This document shows, piece by piece, positions 13,701 to 25,100 of a stretch of 64,000 bases of DNA (its first letter is position 1; every line of letters starts with the position of its first letter). Position numbers and translations under genes: made by a program. Location: contig JAAONU010000006.1 in assembly GCA_012932295.1 (NCBI GenBank), forward strand, positions 27,182,882 through 27,246,881. The letters run 5' to 3'. The DNA is from Cyclina sinensis. Taxonomy: Eukaryota; Mollusca; Bivalvia; Venerida; Veneridae. The notes under the pieces are model-generated. The model did not search any database. It was given only the letters and a program-made list of their open reading frames with translations, and was not told the DNA's origin.

Positions 13701-15700
13701 CGGCCTTTTTAGTAAATGATGAAATCAACTTTCTGCTTTTGCATTTAGTCTCTTATGAACAACCTCGGAAATTCATAATTGTTGTTTAATTGTTGTTCTT
13801 GCTTGTTAGGTCTGTCCAAGTATTCTTTCTTTATCTTTCAATACTTTGCTTTGCTTTTTAAGCTTTGATAAAAAAGATAAATAAAGATAAATAACTTATT
13901 GTTTTGCTCTGCATAAGTTATTTTGAGTGTGGTTGCCCTGAGGGGCACACATCAACTTGCATCGATCTTGGGCCAGTGCACAAAACATTGTAAATGATGT
14001 TCAGTAATGACAATTAAGCATGTAAAAAATGTTGCCTCGAGGCAAATGGAAAAATGATGACAGACTTAATGGATGTAATTGTTAATGAAATCGTCACGTA
14101 ACATTTTTAATGTTCTTTTCTATATATGCTTACATTTCTGTACTGAAATGATACTATTAAATTTGCTTCAGCACGTTCAAATAAATCGATACAACTCCCT
14201 GTACGCCGATAAAACGATATAAGTCCCTGTGTGGTTTTAAAGACAGTTTTAGGAACAATATTGAGGACTGTTAAAAGTTAGAACAAGAGTTATAATATTA
14301 ATTCTACTTATAAGTAATCACGTTAAAGCGTAAAATTCATGGAAGATCAAATGATTTTTTTTTTTTCATTTCCTTTTATTTTCAGAGATGGCTCGTACAG
14401 GTCACATTTGTCTACACGTGTTTAAATTTTTCTTATGAAGAAATGTTATCTATGTTGCCATAGTAACGCTGCCTTTTCTCACCCTTTTAAATTGCAACCT
14501 ACAGTATTCGTGTTGCTGTTTGTTTCACTATGAAGCTATGTAATAATTAGGCTTGAACACGATAAAAAAATTTCACAAGTATGTGAAGGTCATTGGTAGT
14601 AGAGAATATAAAGCAAATATATCTAAGAGAAAATCAGAGATTAAAACAAATAGCCCCTCCCCTCTACACACACTAGAAAGTGTTTTGGCAAGTTACTCGT
14701 TTCTCTAAACCAGAAATACAATCGTAAGGCACTGTTAGAATTCCAATCATATCCGGAGAAAAAGATATGTAGTAATCCGTGACGGCCAAATTTACCTTCT
14801 TATCAAATTTCTGGTTAGCCATAAATAACCAAGTGCGGATAAATTGATCGAAATACATATATCATTTATTTCATTTCGGTCGATTACCTGTTTGGAGTTT
14901 TTCTTAGAAGAAAAAAACACAGCAATCTTAAAAGTGACATTTGTCATTTAATACAAAAAACAACAAGAAAAGAAAAGAAAAAAAAAAACAAAACAAAAAA
15001 AAAACAAAAAACAAAAACGAAATACTGAACATGTATAAATGTGATATTATGATTACGTAACTATTACGTATGTACATTTGTTCATATCTAATTTTGGTTA
15101 ATAAAATAACCGCGCCATTACCTTTCTTATACCAAGAAAATGAAAAGGTCACTTAAAGCTGACATTTATTCGAACAATTTAACTTCTCATGCATTTTAAA
15201 TAGAATTTTCTATGTGCAGTTACACTCAAATTAATTTGACATTTAGTTTCAATTATTCTTATTTAAATTTTAACAGATTTTTATTTGATTTTGAACGACT
15301 GAATATAAAGGCTGTTACAATAAGATTAGTTATGTAATCAGGCTTAAGAGAAGTCAAGCAAGTTACAACAATAATAATAGAACCAAGTATAATTTACGAT
15401 CATAGTATAGAAGCACCTGTTTAAACTTACCCCAAGATACATATTTCCATTGGTAATCCACCCTATTAAAATGTCAGCTGGGTTCATGAGGCCTAATTCG
15501 GATATACCGAACCCAACGTATCCCGTAGTTTTAACGGTTAACTCGAATTCAATATCGGTTTCATTAAATCTCCATCCCATGATATAATTTCCACCCAAGT
15601 CCAGCGATCTGTAATAAGCATATTCCGGTGTTTGAGTAAATGTTTTCGAAATTACAGAAATAAGCAATGTAAATATAAGAGTAAACTTTTTTAGCGACAT
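4600..15700 (-). CDS. MOXD1-like: MOXD1/DBH-like protein, ten-exon gene model, C-terminus missing
   Basis: Ten exons (15700-15431, 12693-12544, 12217-12035, 10412-10329, 9514-9341, 8864-8753, 6872-6691, 6457-6269, 5149-5090, 4722-4600) join in frame into 509 residues. All introns are phase 0 except intron 6 (phase 1). Order: signal peptide (about 1-23), DOMON domain (about 28-150), then the two copper-monooxygenase domains. Members of this family (DBH, PHM, MOXD1) hydroxylate substrates using ascorbate and two coppers in the secretory pathway. The ten family cysteines are present at 131, 213, 250, 264, 275, 378, 382, 456, 478 and 493. Of the copper ligands only His313 (EIHY) remains: the HH pair is Tyr243-Arg244, the HxH pair is Lys402/Asn404 and the Met is Val477. 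I infer a secreted, correctly folded but catalytically inactive protein. The final exon(s) are not recognised. Assignment to the family is firm; the orthologue is not. Confidence 0.9.
5090..5149 (-). CDS. MOXD1-like: MOXD1-like exon 9: 20-codon exon
   Basis: Residues 449-468, acceptor TTTCAG, donor GTGAGT. Reads TDTLSVECTFNTSTRTGVTR, matching PGDNLITECRYNT of the family. C456 is conserved. Recognised by frame, splice sites and the EC..NT motif despite its size. Confidence 0.9.
6269..6457 (-). CDS. MOXD1-like: MOXD1-like exon 8: CuM HxH site replaced by KGN
   Basis: Residues 386-448 (63 codons), acceptor TTTTTAG, donor GTAAAA. Reads AVAVMLKGNDVVSEMKLRHF where MOXD1 has FAVLLHAHLAGR...LRHFR, without gaps, so both CuM histidines are lost (Lys402, Asn404). 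The flanking LRHFRGNEEL and the FFQAPKLLNSPVTIEA strand are well kept. Confidence 0.92.
6691..6872 (-). CDS. MOXD1-like: MOXD1-like exon 7: domain junction
   Basis: Residues 325-385, acceptor ATTTCAG, donor GTAGGG. Contains DNSGLLITYTTS, NPAGMLEVG and AYCSPRC, corresponding to DNSGLRLFYT, YDAGVIEAG and GHCTLEC of MOXD1. Two conserved cysteines (378, 382). The reading frame on the opposite strand here is a shadow. Confidence 0.92.
8753..8864 (-). CDS. MOXD1-like: MOXD1-like exon 6: retains the EIHY histidine
   Basis: Residues 288-324 plus one base of codon 325, acceptor TTTTCAG, donor GTAAGT (phase 1). Reads FHFPDNVGIPIGG, then YVLEIHYSKYEEP, matching FSYPPHVGLSLG and VLLEVHYDNP. His313 is the only copper ligand of the six that remains. 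Confidence 0.93.
9341..9514 (-). CDS. MOXD1-like: MOXD1-like exon 5: CuH site, HH replaced by YR
   Basis: Residues 230-287 (58 codons), acceptor TTTCAG, donor GTAACG. Reads EITPGNEAYVYRMMLYRC where the family has PG.E.LVHHMLLYQC, without gaps. The two adjacent CuH histidines are therefore Tyr243 and Arg244. Three conserved cysteines (250, 264, 275) and the ASWSMGA block (family AWAIGG) are kept. Confidence 0.92.
9599..9690. repeat. trinucleotide simple repeats in intron 4
   Basis: ATC/ACC-rich followed by CAGCAGCAG and CAACAACAAC tracts, inside intron 4 of the MOXD1-like gene. Confidence 0.85.
9746..10174 (-). mobile_element. TTAA-flanked TIR element, family 1, copy 1
   Basis: A 429-bp element with perfect 17-bp TIRs (AGCGACTGACTCACAGA) and TTAA on both sides, in intron 4. 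Inside, minus strand, is a tRNA-like unit (about 9877-9952: GTGGCTCAGTGGTCTAAG, then GTGGGTTCAAATCC). A short hairpin TACCCCGTGACTAACGGGGTA lies about 40 bases 5' of it. No coding capacity. A second copy lies at 56990-57422. Confidence 0.8.
10329..10412 (-). CDS. MOXD1-like: MOXD1-like exon 4: start of N-terminal copper domain
   Basis: Residues 202-229 (28 codons), bounded by TTTCAG and GTAACG. Reads YVIPATGSSLQC, then VFDL and ESHIIK, matching the family pattern IP..TTYWC..F......HHVIK. C213 is conserved. The ESHIIK block has one His where MOXD1 has two; these are not the copper ligands. Confidence 0.9.
11007..11138. repeat. 132-bp imperfect palindrome
   Basis: Arms of about 60 bp (outer ATTAATTAGTCGAATTC, inner TTATTGGGCT and CATATTGGCC) meet near GAAGGCCGAAGGCC. 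In intron 3 of the MOXD1-like gene. It would form a long hairpin in either strand. Confidence 0.85.
11146..11628. mobile_element. TIR-bounded segment with ATTGGCCG words
   Basis: A perfect 23-bp inverted repeat (core AATTAACTTTATAATATT) bounds 483 bp. Inside, near 11455-11570, ATTGGCCG recurs and echoes the ATTGGCC arm of the adjacent palindrome, so both may be parts of one foldback element. No coding sequence. Confidence 0.6.
12035..12217 (-). CDS. MOXD1-like: MOXD1-like exon 3: DOMON to monooxygenase linker
   Basis: Residues 141-201 (61 codons). The acceptor is TTTTAG. The donor is read as GAT|GTTAGT, a weaker site chosen because it ends the similarity and keeps phase 0. Contains LQLIWSYDGEDP, YHGDTKRGTTSIFLL and NTFLVPLKNHD, which resemble the IWAY, H..NRGTKSL and LVNQD blocks of MOXD1. 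Confidence 0.88.
12544..12693 (-). CDS. MOXD1-like: MOXD1-like exon 2: end of DOMON
   Basis: Residues 91-140, exactly 50 codons, between a TTTTAG acceptor and a GTAAGA donor. It starts DYYTKSDSRTP and contains WVIQNG, LRFSRKLVTC and PEDQPIT, which match the DOMON C-terminal strands of MOXD1 proteins position by position. C131 is the first conserved cysteine. Confidence 0.92.
12694..15430. other. intron 1 of the MOXD1-like gene
   Basis: 2.7 kb without recognised exons. An A-rich tract with AAAACAAAAAA words lies at about 14950-15020. The minus-strand frame at 14673-14858 has no family motif and is not needed, because exons 1 and 2 join in phase. Confidence 0.6.
15431..15700 (-). CDS. MOXD1-like: MOXD1-like exon 1: signal peptide and start of DOMON
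   Basis: Residues 1-90. The chosen ATG (15700) has ACC before it and is followed at once by a hydrophobic signal-peptide core (LIFTLLISVIS). An in-frame ATG 20 codons upstream would put a polar leader before that core, so it is less likely. The DOMON signature TTGYVGFGISELG and NPADILIGWI are clear. The exon ends CTTGGG|GTAAGT. N46-E-T is a possible N-glycosylation site. Confidence 0.88.
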
Positions 15701-15912
15701 GGTTTCGGGAAAGACGTTGAGTGTATGACAAAACGTATAGGGGGTAATGTAGACCATCAATCAGCGGTTTTATTTCATTAATTATGTTGTTAGATGTTCT
15801 ACTGTGATCATTTGTCATCAACGACATTTCGTTTGTTTTTCCCCGTATTGACAACTGTCATTAAACTCTGGTTATGTTCGCTGAACATTGTTGTAACTCC
15901 GTGTTACATCCT

Positions 15913-15923
15913 GCTTATATAAA
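15913..15923 (-). promoter_or_regulatory. possible TATA box of the MOXD1-like gene
   Basis: On the minus strand TTTATATAAGC lies about 215 bases upstream of the chosen ATG. Position and sequence fit a TATA element, but the region is AT-rich and no transcript data were available. Confidence 0.3.
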
Positions 15924-18900
15924 AAAGAGATAATAAACAAGGAAGATTTTATTGCCAATATCATTTTTGTACATGAAAAGTAATGATTAAAAAATATAAG
16001 TCGTGCAATACTTAAAACAATCCAGTGTTTAGCTCATTAGCATGTTTCGACTTTTGAAATAAAGGGAAACAATCCTCCGCGATCAATCGCATCAGGTCAC
16101 TGACTCATGAACTATGTTTACTTTTCACAGATTTTAGAGCAATCCCAAAATGAGAAAATTAATAGGTCTCTATTTTTTTTTCTTTCAAAGCTTAAATTTT
16201 TGAAATATATAAATTTTAGAAGTTCTTGAATGTCTTGCTTGTAAGGACGAATATATGTTATTTAATTTAATATAACACTCAGGTACAAAAACGAGCACGT
16301 TTTATAGCCTGCAGGCATTTGTCCAAGCGCAAATTTCGTTATTAAAGCATTTTACAGTGACTGATCAAGCAAGACCGACAAATGACAATTAACGGTGACT
16401 TAAAAAAAGAAAGACCATATGTCATCCCATATTATGTAACAACAGTCCTTACACCGCAGGACACTGCGAAAGACAAGTGTTTCATGTTTTAAGAAGTGCT
16501 AAATAATAACCTTCATTATCAAAGAATGTAAAAGGTTTTGGTTTTGGTCAAAACAGAGTGAACATGCGCTTGTCTAATTTTGTCATTTTTCAGAGTTGTT
16601 TTATTTCAAACCATTTTCAACTTCTCAAAAGGAGAACTGTGCTTTCAAAATGTGTTTTACACAACTCAAGCACCCAAAATGGACAGTCAGTGGTCTTTTT
16701 TCACTGTCTTTCTTGTGTAAGTGATTTAAGATGATTACGTATACAATAAACATGTAAGAAATGTAATGACGTAATGAGCTTCTAATGTCTCGGTCAAGAT
16801 TAACATAACAATAAATTGCAATTGCGGTACATGAAGCGTGTTACTGTACACCAATGATTGTTTAATGCCTTTTTCAGATTTATTCGATTCCCATTCTTAC
16901 AAATTTGTGTATGACCAGATAAAGGAAGAATATATTAACACAAAGTAAATAATTTATTCAAGTCATGAATGAAACATCCAAATTAGTAATAATGATAAAG
17001 TTACTTGTATATGATATTAATTCTAGAACAAAATTCACGCGCACGAAGGCAGGGTGTTACCTTGAAATGTGCTTTAGTTATACGGACATTAAGCTTAGCA
17101 GACCTTTAATGGCGGACGGGTCACGCGACTTTCGTCGGCGGTCAATTTATCAATTATGGAACGGTCTACATTTTCATATTTCAGCGCTTTAGGTATGCCT
17201 CAAGGACGGTCGTAAACTTTTCTGAAACGCACTGCTAAATTCTTTATATTTACTACAGTAATGCATTGAAACTATTAGACAGAAACTCTATAACAAAAAC
17301 ATATTGATTAAACAAAAACAAAAAAATCAAGTCTATTTCCTAACTAAATGACTTATTGTAATAGCATACATGTTACCTAATCTATTAGAAATTAATTACT
17401 TTTCATAGAAAAATAGTTGGATAAACCAAATTAGGCAGCTATTATTCTTGTTCTTTAAGGTATCTACGAGTGTTATCAATAACAATTGAGAACTCTTGTC
17501 GAAACTTTCCTATTCTCACTTCTTAGTTTGCCAGAGGCCTGTAAAAGGCATTTCTCTCGATTGTACTATTTTCATTTCAATCTAGAAGGGTAAAGGCATT
17601 CACAATCTATACATTTAGACAAAAACATGGACCAAAGTATGAAATCGGAAAGAATACACAAAGGAGATTCAATAGAGTACTTTTAACCAAACATATGCAT
17701 TTTATCATTTTCTTGTCCGAATTGTTATGTAAACACGTACTCAGTCAAATGAAGAAATGATTCACTGACAGAGAAGAGATTAGATTATTGTAACATAACT
17801 CACATTGTCGATCCTTTACTAATACAGCGCATACCGCGGTGAAGGTCAGGTCATTAAAAGTATTCTACAGAAGAACTTTCATAAGACTGGCATAACATTC
17901 ATTTAAAATAATGTACATTATAAAGATGTACTACTTCTATTTCTGTTACCACTAAGGTCACCTCGGGATAATCATCTAGTACTCCCGACCATACAATTAC
18001 TTCTCAAGCTTCGATGCAAGTGACAATAACCACTGGTTATGAATCACATGAAATATTTAAACTGCCTAGTTATTCGTTATTGTGATTGTTTCTTATATAG
18101 TTCTGTTTGTTTGATTAAGTATGTGTTCAAAGTAATTCTCAGAAGAAAGAATAAATACATTTAAGATAAGAAAAAGCATTTTGCTTTCGGAAGTAACTGA
18201 CATTTCTAAAATAATTAAATAAGTATTCGGAAAACTGTGAATCTATGTATTAAGCCCATGGTGTTTCTCTGTGCATGTGGCAAATGGACAGGTATATATT
18301 AATTACTATGGTGGCATTTTTCTGCCGTAAGATAACCAGTTATCGTTCGCAAACACTTTTGTAAATTACTTTTTATTCGCGGTAAAATCTAACTAGCTAG
18401 TTAAAGTTCGCAAAAAGGTTTAACGTAAGATAAGTATGTCAACACAAATAATAGACTAAAGTGTACAGAACTGCCACCAGTTAATTTACTTATTTGTTCG
18501 CATTACCACTAAATAAGTTAATGGCTACGCGGTCAATTAAAAAAAATCCTTTCTTATAACAAGTTAATTAGTTATGTTTTGCAATATCATTTATTAAGCC
18601 ATATTGTAAGTGCCTAAACTTAATGTTTCTTTCAGTACATCTTTAATCAGACAGGTTTGAGTGTTCCAGACGTTGGACGAACTTTATATACACAATATTA
18701 CACATTCCCTGAAAACAATGCACTGGTGTCTTCAAAGCTGTAACGCTCGACACTTCAATATGGCACATGCCAAGATCAGTGAACGCATCAGTAATGTTAA
18801 AGGATAAGACACAACTAAAAATAAATGAAAGTTTTTTTGTTTTGTTTTTTAATTTCCCACATTCTTATTCAGTTTTTATACAACAGGTTATATATTTACA

Positions 18901-20560
18901 GTCACGCTCTTACTGTATTTGTGATACTTTTCATAATGCATTCAAAATATATTTGTTAAACATAAATTATGTGTATTAATACTTTTCATTTTTTTGTTTG
19001 TAAAATATATCGAAACCAAACGTTAGACTTCTAAGAATTAAAAAGTCAGAATCAATTAATGATTCTTCTGTACGTTGCTTTTCAAGCTTTACTTCCTTAT
19101 TGTGCGGTTTTGTTACTCTTTGCCTGGTGGAATGATTGTTACATAAACAAAATCAGAAATATCTATAAAGTAACCACAAAGCTTTTAAGATGTAAAACTG
19201 CAAACTTTGGATCTGGTAAGTGACAAAGTCTCATTATAAAATGCTATCTTTAATACCATAGAAAACATCTCTTTGAATGTAGAAAAGTACACAAAGGTAT
19301 GAGCAACATTGCTATCCATTATCCAAGTGAAACTATTTTATTGTTAGGTGAACAGATAAGGAAAGTATTTTCTTTGTCTCGTCTTCTAAAATCAAAATGG
19401 TAAACATATATCAAAAAAGCAAACAAAAAATAATAATGAGATAATTAAATAAATAAGTTATTAGAAATAAAACAAATAAATTATAAATAAAATAAAAAAA
19501 TATAAAACAACAACAACAATAATATCGAGCTTAGTTTTATAAGTATAACTAAGAAAATCAAAATTGATCCTTATGATAATACTTTTCACTATGAATTTAA
19601 ATGATAATTTTGTTTTGTTAATAAATGTCTTCTGTCTTTCAAACCTAGGATCTTGCAAACGTTCTAAAAAGAAGATGCCTTGACTCAAATGTAAATGATT
19701 TTGCCATTCTGTCTCCATGCAATACATTCTTTATTCATTCAGACGAAAGTAAAAATATACGTTTAACTTTATCGAAAAGCGGATTCACTTAAGGTCGTTG
19801 TGGCTAATTACTCGTTCAAGTTAGAGTTATTTTTTAATTTGTAATTATTTCTATAACCCTTTACTGAAGCTGTCAGTATAAACTCTTAACTTTTATTTTC
19901 AAAATGTACAGTTTGTGTATAAAATAGTCCTCCAGGGCATTGCCTGCAATTTGAGAGTACTGCTTAAAACAAAACTGATTTGCTTTCAATAGTGAAAAAA
20001 TAAGGATATCTCTGCTCGTAAATAAACAAAAGGATTGTTTTACCATTGTGACGTTGTTACCATTGTAGCGTGTTGATCATCAAATATATATGAATATCTT
20101 TGTTAATGGTGTGCTCGTTTTCACATCAACACATAGCTTTTGTATATATAATCCCTTTGAAACTGCTGGGTCAATCCGATAATACATAGATAACATCTGG
20201 TAACTAACTGGTTTATTACCCAACACCTAACGGTACCATAATCTTTAGGAATGAGAAAATTTACATTTTCTAGAATAAAGCACAAACTGTAAGCTGATGA
20301 TACTTTAACAAAATGCAAAGTAACTACAGCCACGTGGGTAGTTACAAGGCCATAGGCAGACCTAAAGTTATTACAGACATTACAAATGTACAATGCTTGT
20401 ACGAAGTATTAAGATGATGCTTGTTAGAAGTATACTTGCAGCACATACGTAAGTATTAATATTTTAGCTTATTCTATCTTTGCAAGAAAACTTTGAAATT
20501 CAAGTGTTCTGTTATCACAATTTGTCAGAAATTTACGATATCGAACGCTACTTCGGTATT

Positions 20561-21000
20561 GTTTAGTTGTCCTTTGATTTGTTTAGTTGTCCTTTGATTT
20601 GTTTGGTTGTCCTTTGATTTGTTTAGTTGTCCTTTGATTTGTTTGGTTGTTCTTTGATTTGTTTGGTTGTCCTTTGATTTGTTTAGTTGTCCTTTGATTT
20701 GTTTGGTTGTTCTTTGATTTGTTTGGTTGTTCTTTGATTTGTTTGGTTGTCCTTTGATTTGTTTAGTTGTCCTTTGATTTGTTTAGTTGTCCTTTGATTT
20801 GTTTGGTTGTCCTTTGATTTGTTTAGTTGTCCTTTGATTTGTTTGGTTGTTCTTTGATTTGTTTGGTTGTCCTTTGATTTGTTTGGTTGTTCTTTGATTT
20901 GTTTGGTTGTCCTTTGATTTGTTTAGTTGTCCTTTGATTTGTTTGGTTGTCCTTTGATTTGTTTAGTTGTCCTTTGATTTGTTTAGTTGTCCTTTGATTT
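20561..21000. repeat. 20-bp minisatellite, 22 copies
   Basis: Exactly 22 head-to-tail units of GTTTRGTTGTYCTTTGATTT. Only three of the four possible variants at the two variable positions occur (A-C, G-C, G-T). Absent at the matching place in unit B (about 37420). The minus-strand frame rich in Q, N, K and T across it is a by-product of the repeat. Confidence 0.97.
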
Positions 21001-21510
21001 GTTTGATAGACATTACATAATAAAAATCTATCAGTAGTCACAACAAGGGTATAAACTCTGAAAATAAAACAGAAAGTTTTTGACCATAAGACATAACATA
21101 AGACATAACAAGCAAGTTCAAGTTTCATTGAAAGCAATCTTATTTCATAGAAAGTAACACAATTCACAGACAGGCACTGACAGACACTGCAATTACGCAA
21201 TCCAGTTAGATAAGTAAAGTTATAAAAGGTCATTACAATTTGTAAAAAAACACCAATAATTTCCCATATCATTTTTTTGTTTCACAAACGCAGGAAAAAT
21301 ATGTATGTACCATCTAATTTATTGATGATTAAAACTCTTCAGTCTTAAACACTTTCAGATATAAAGCTCTCAAGTAAACTCATTAAAGAAGCTAACTAAA
21401 TTTAGACGTGTACAGTTTAAAGGGTTCTTCAGCGTGAATGAAAGCAATTATTTTATTAATTAACGCAGTCAACAGTTAGACGCAATTAGACTTTTGAAAG
21501 ATATATAAAA

Positions 21511-22149
21511 GAAAGAAGCCGGATATTTGATTCAGAATCTGTCAGTGAGCTACAACAACAACAAACCGACATGCAAAAGCAAATAAAAGCGGACAAAAAA
21601 CACTGTGAAACACTCAGTACAGATTATGAGGCAATGCAAAGGGAGAATACTCGTTTGCACGAGGAAATTTTAGATTTGCAATCACGGACAATGCGGGACA
21701 ATTTAGTGTTTATCAACATTCCGGAAAAGCAAACATACGATGAACGAAAATACGAAAAATGCATTGACACAATCACGGACTTTTGTCAAACTTCGCTCAA
21801 AATTGAAGATGCGAATACAATTAAAATCGACCGAGCGCACAGAATGGGCAAATACAATAACGGTAAAACCAGGCCAATTGTGGTAAAATACAATTTTTTT
21901 CAAGATAAACAACGGGTTAAACAAGCCGCGAGCACCGAATTAACAAATACAAACATCAGGGTCAAAGACCAATACCCGAAAGAAATTAGCGAACGTAGGA
22001 CGGCGCTCTACCCTACATTTAAACAGGCAAAGGATGCAGGAAAGAATGCTGTGATGTCTTACGACAGGCTGTACATAGACGGGCAGACGATAACTATCGA
22101 CAATATTCCTGCGCAGGCAAGCGTGCATTCAGGCGAGACCTCAAATTAG
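21511..22149 (+). CDS. retrotransposon ORF1, L1 ORF1p-like, N-terminally truncated
   Basis: The frame is open from 21490; the first ATG is at 21571 (192 residues from there). A Gln/Lys/Glu-rich coiled coil (about residues 1-40) is followed by SRTMRDNLVFINIPE, then the RRM and C-terminal parts typical of L1 ORF1p-like RNA chaperones (IDRAHRMGKY, RPIVVKYNFF, QYPKEISERR, YDRLYIDGQ). Such proteins bind the element RNA in a ribonucleoprotein. The start is lost to 5' truncation; 21571 may not be the native start. It ends in TAG, with ORF2 continuing in the same frame. Confidence 0.88.
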   Translation, partial: ERSRIFDSESVSELQQQQTDMQKQIKADKKHCETLSTDYEAMQRENTRLHEEILDLQSRTMRDNLVFINIPEKQTYDERKYEKCIDTITDFCQTSLKIEDANTIKIDRAHRMGKYNNGKTRPIVVKYNFFQDKQRVKQAASTELTNTNIRVKDQYPKEISERRTALYPTFKQAKDAGKNAVMSYDRLYIDGQTITIDNIPAQASVHSGETSN

Positions 22150-25100
22150 GACAGTGGCAATCGGTTACTTACGTTTCTACAATGGAACGTGAATGGATTG
22201 ACAAATAAACTTCTTGATGGTGATTTTATAAACTTTATTTCCACATATGATATTCTTTTGTTTAGTGAAACCTGGTCATCAAATAAAAGTAGTATTGATA
22301 TTGATGGATACAACTATTTTGTGTGCCACCGCCCCAAGTCTAACAAAAGGGCGAAACGTCATAGCGGGGGCTTGATTGTATATTATAAGACATGGCTAAA
22401 AAATAAAATCGAAATGATAAAGGTTGACAATAGAGGTATTATATGGCTAAAATTTCCGGGTTCTTTGTTAGAGATAGATAGTGATGTGTATCTGTGCTCA
22501 TGTTATATACCTCCAGAAAACTCTTCCGTTTATACAAATGTTCAATCGGAGTTGTATGACTGCGATTTCTTTGAAATGTTAAATAATGATATTATTACAT
22601 ATAGTGATTTAGGTGTAGTATTTTTAAGCGGTGACTTAAATTGTCGTATTGGAGAAAACAAAGACTATATTGAGAATATTAATTTACATAGATTTGTAGA
22701 TATGCCTACAATGTGTGATTTAAATATTATGCAGACTAGGCGTTCGAATGATAAAACTGTAAATAGCTTTGGTGGTAAACTTTTGAACCTGTGTAAACAA
22801 AATGATATGCATATTGTAAACGGTAGGCTAGAAAGTGGCAGTTGTACGTGTTTTTCGATTAATCGTAGCACAGCGGGCTCGAGCGTTGTGGATTATCTTA
22901 TTACAAATGTCAATAATTTCTATTTATTAAAAAATTTTGAAATACTTGATATAAATGAATATTCGGATCATTGTCCACTTAAATATTCATTTAAAACACA
23001 AAAAGATAATGCATATGATATGCATAAGTTACCTCATTCAATAAATAAAATTATATATGATAGTGATAAAAGAGATATATTAAATACAATGTTATTAGAA
23101 CAAGAAAGTTATTTAGATAATGTAGTTTCGAGTTTAGACTCGGGTGAAACTTCAGTGGATGAATGTATAGCGTCGTTCTCAGAATTATTGGTAAATATTG
23201 CCAATACGAATTATAGTAAAACTATTTATATGACAAAAAATGAAAAAACTGAAAACAAAAAACAAAAAAATGTACCATGGTTTAATGAAGAGTGCAAAAA
23301 AGCAAAAGCCGATTTTTATAAAAACAAACGAAAATTTAATACCGATAAAACAGATGAAAATAAATTGCAAATGATGATTAGTAGAAATGAGTATTCGAAA
23401 ATAAAGAAAAAGGCACGGTTAGAACATGAACGAATAGAAAGAAAAAAATTAAATGAAATGAGTAAAAAACGTCCAAGAAATTTTTGGAAATATATTAACA
23501 AGGTCAAACGTGCTAAGAATTCACAGAATACTATTTCCAACAATAATTTAACCGCAGAGGATTTTTCGCAATATTTTTCAAATCTAACTAATAATGTTAT
23601 GTATGATAGTTTTGACCATAACGATATCAGTAATATAAGCATAGAACAATTAGATAAGCCATTCGACTGTGAAGAAATTAAAAAGACCATTTCAAGCCTT
23701 TCTAGAAATAAAAGTTCTGGTATCGATAATATACCTCCAGATATATTTATTGACTCAAAAGATTTTATTGCCCCATATCTTGTACGAATTTTTAATCGCA
23801 TATATGAGTCAGGGACTTACCCTCTACAATGGACGAAAGGGGTAATCGTTCCGATATACAAAAAGGGAAATTGTAATGATCCAAAAAATTATCGCGGGAT
23901 TACACTTATGAATTCGATGGGTAAAATCTTTTCATTATGCCTGAGAAATAGACTAAATACGTGGTGTGAGGAAAATAATAAACTCGATGATTCGCAATAT
24001 GGATTTAGAGATAAACGTAGCACGATTGATTGTGTCTTTATATTGCACTCAATTATTCAAAAAATGTTGTTACGCAAACGTAAATTATTCTGCGCTTTTA
24101 TTGATTATGAACGTTGTTTTGACACCATTTTGAAAGATGCATTGTGGGTGAAACTAGTTGATATGGGTATTAGTTGTAAATTTTTGACCATTTTGAAGTC
24201 ACTTTATGGAAATGTATCTTCGTGTGTTAGATGGATAAATCCTACAACCGGTTTCCAAGAAATGTCTAACTTTTTTGACATTGCTATTGGTTTAAAACAA
24301 GGAGAACTTTTATCTCCCCTATTATTTATTCTATTTGCGAACGATGTAAGCAACTCACTAGATTTTAACAATTTGACTGAATCTGATCTTAATGAATTGT
24401 CTTTTTATTTATTGTTATTCGCCGATGATATGGTTGTTTTTACGTCAGATAAACATAGCTTACAGAGGCAACTCGATAACATTCATGCATATTCAGTGCG
24501 TTGGGGTCTTAAAATAAATGTTAACAAAACAAAAGTTTGTGTTTTTGAAAAAAGAAAACAGAATCATAATTTTACCTGGTATATAAATAACGAAATGCTA
24601 GAAGAGGTTGACACGTTTTGTTATTTAGGTGTAAAATTAGTTAAATCTGGAAATCTGAGATTTGCAGTTAAAGCATTAAGTGAACAAGCGCTGAGAGCTA
24701 CAAACAATTTATTTTCTTTATTCAAAAGGATTAATGTTACACTTAAAACAAAATTGTTGCTTTTTGACAGAATGATTAGTCCTATTTTACTGTATGGTTC
24801 TGAATTATGGGGAATATATGGATATAAAGATATCGATAATATACATAACTATTTTTGTAGAAGGATACTTGGAGTTCGTAAACAAACTCCTATAGCAGCA
24901 ATAATGGGTGAACTGGGTCGGTACCCATTATCCGTCATAGCTACTGAACGGTCATTTAAATACTGGATTAGGATTAAGAAGTTTTTATGCAGTGATACAA
25001 TCAACAATGTTTATTTAGAACAGTGTGAACAGGTGCAGTTATATAATAATATCTGGGCTGGTAGAATAAAACAGTCACTCGATATATTAGGTTTATCGAA

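Noticed and set aside
14673..14858. Minus-strand frame in intron 1 as an extra exon
   Set aside because: Exons 1 and 2 are contiguous in the family alignment and join in phase 0.
20561..21000. CRISPR-like array of 20-bp direct repeats
   Set aside because: Units are contiguous with no spacers, and the context is eukaryotic. It is a minisatellite.
20823..21272. 149-codon minus-strand reading frame rich in Q, N, K and T
   Set aside because: Most of it is the 20-bp minisatellite read in a stop-free frame; no start context or splice support.
22189..22191. GTG as a genuine start codon of ORF2
   Set aside because: The endonuclease motif (TFLQWN) begins upstream of it in the same frame, so the GTG is an internal valine.
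23185..23801. Minus-strand frames within the retrotransposon
   Set aside because: Antisense shadows of ORF2.
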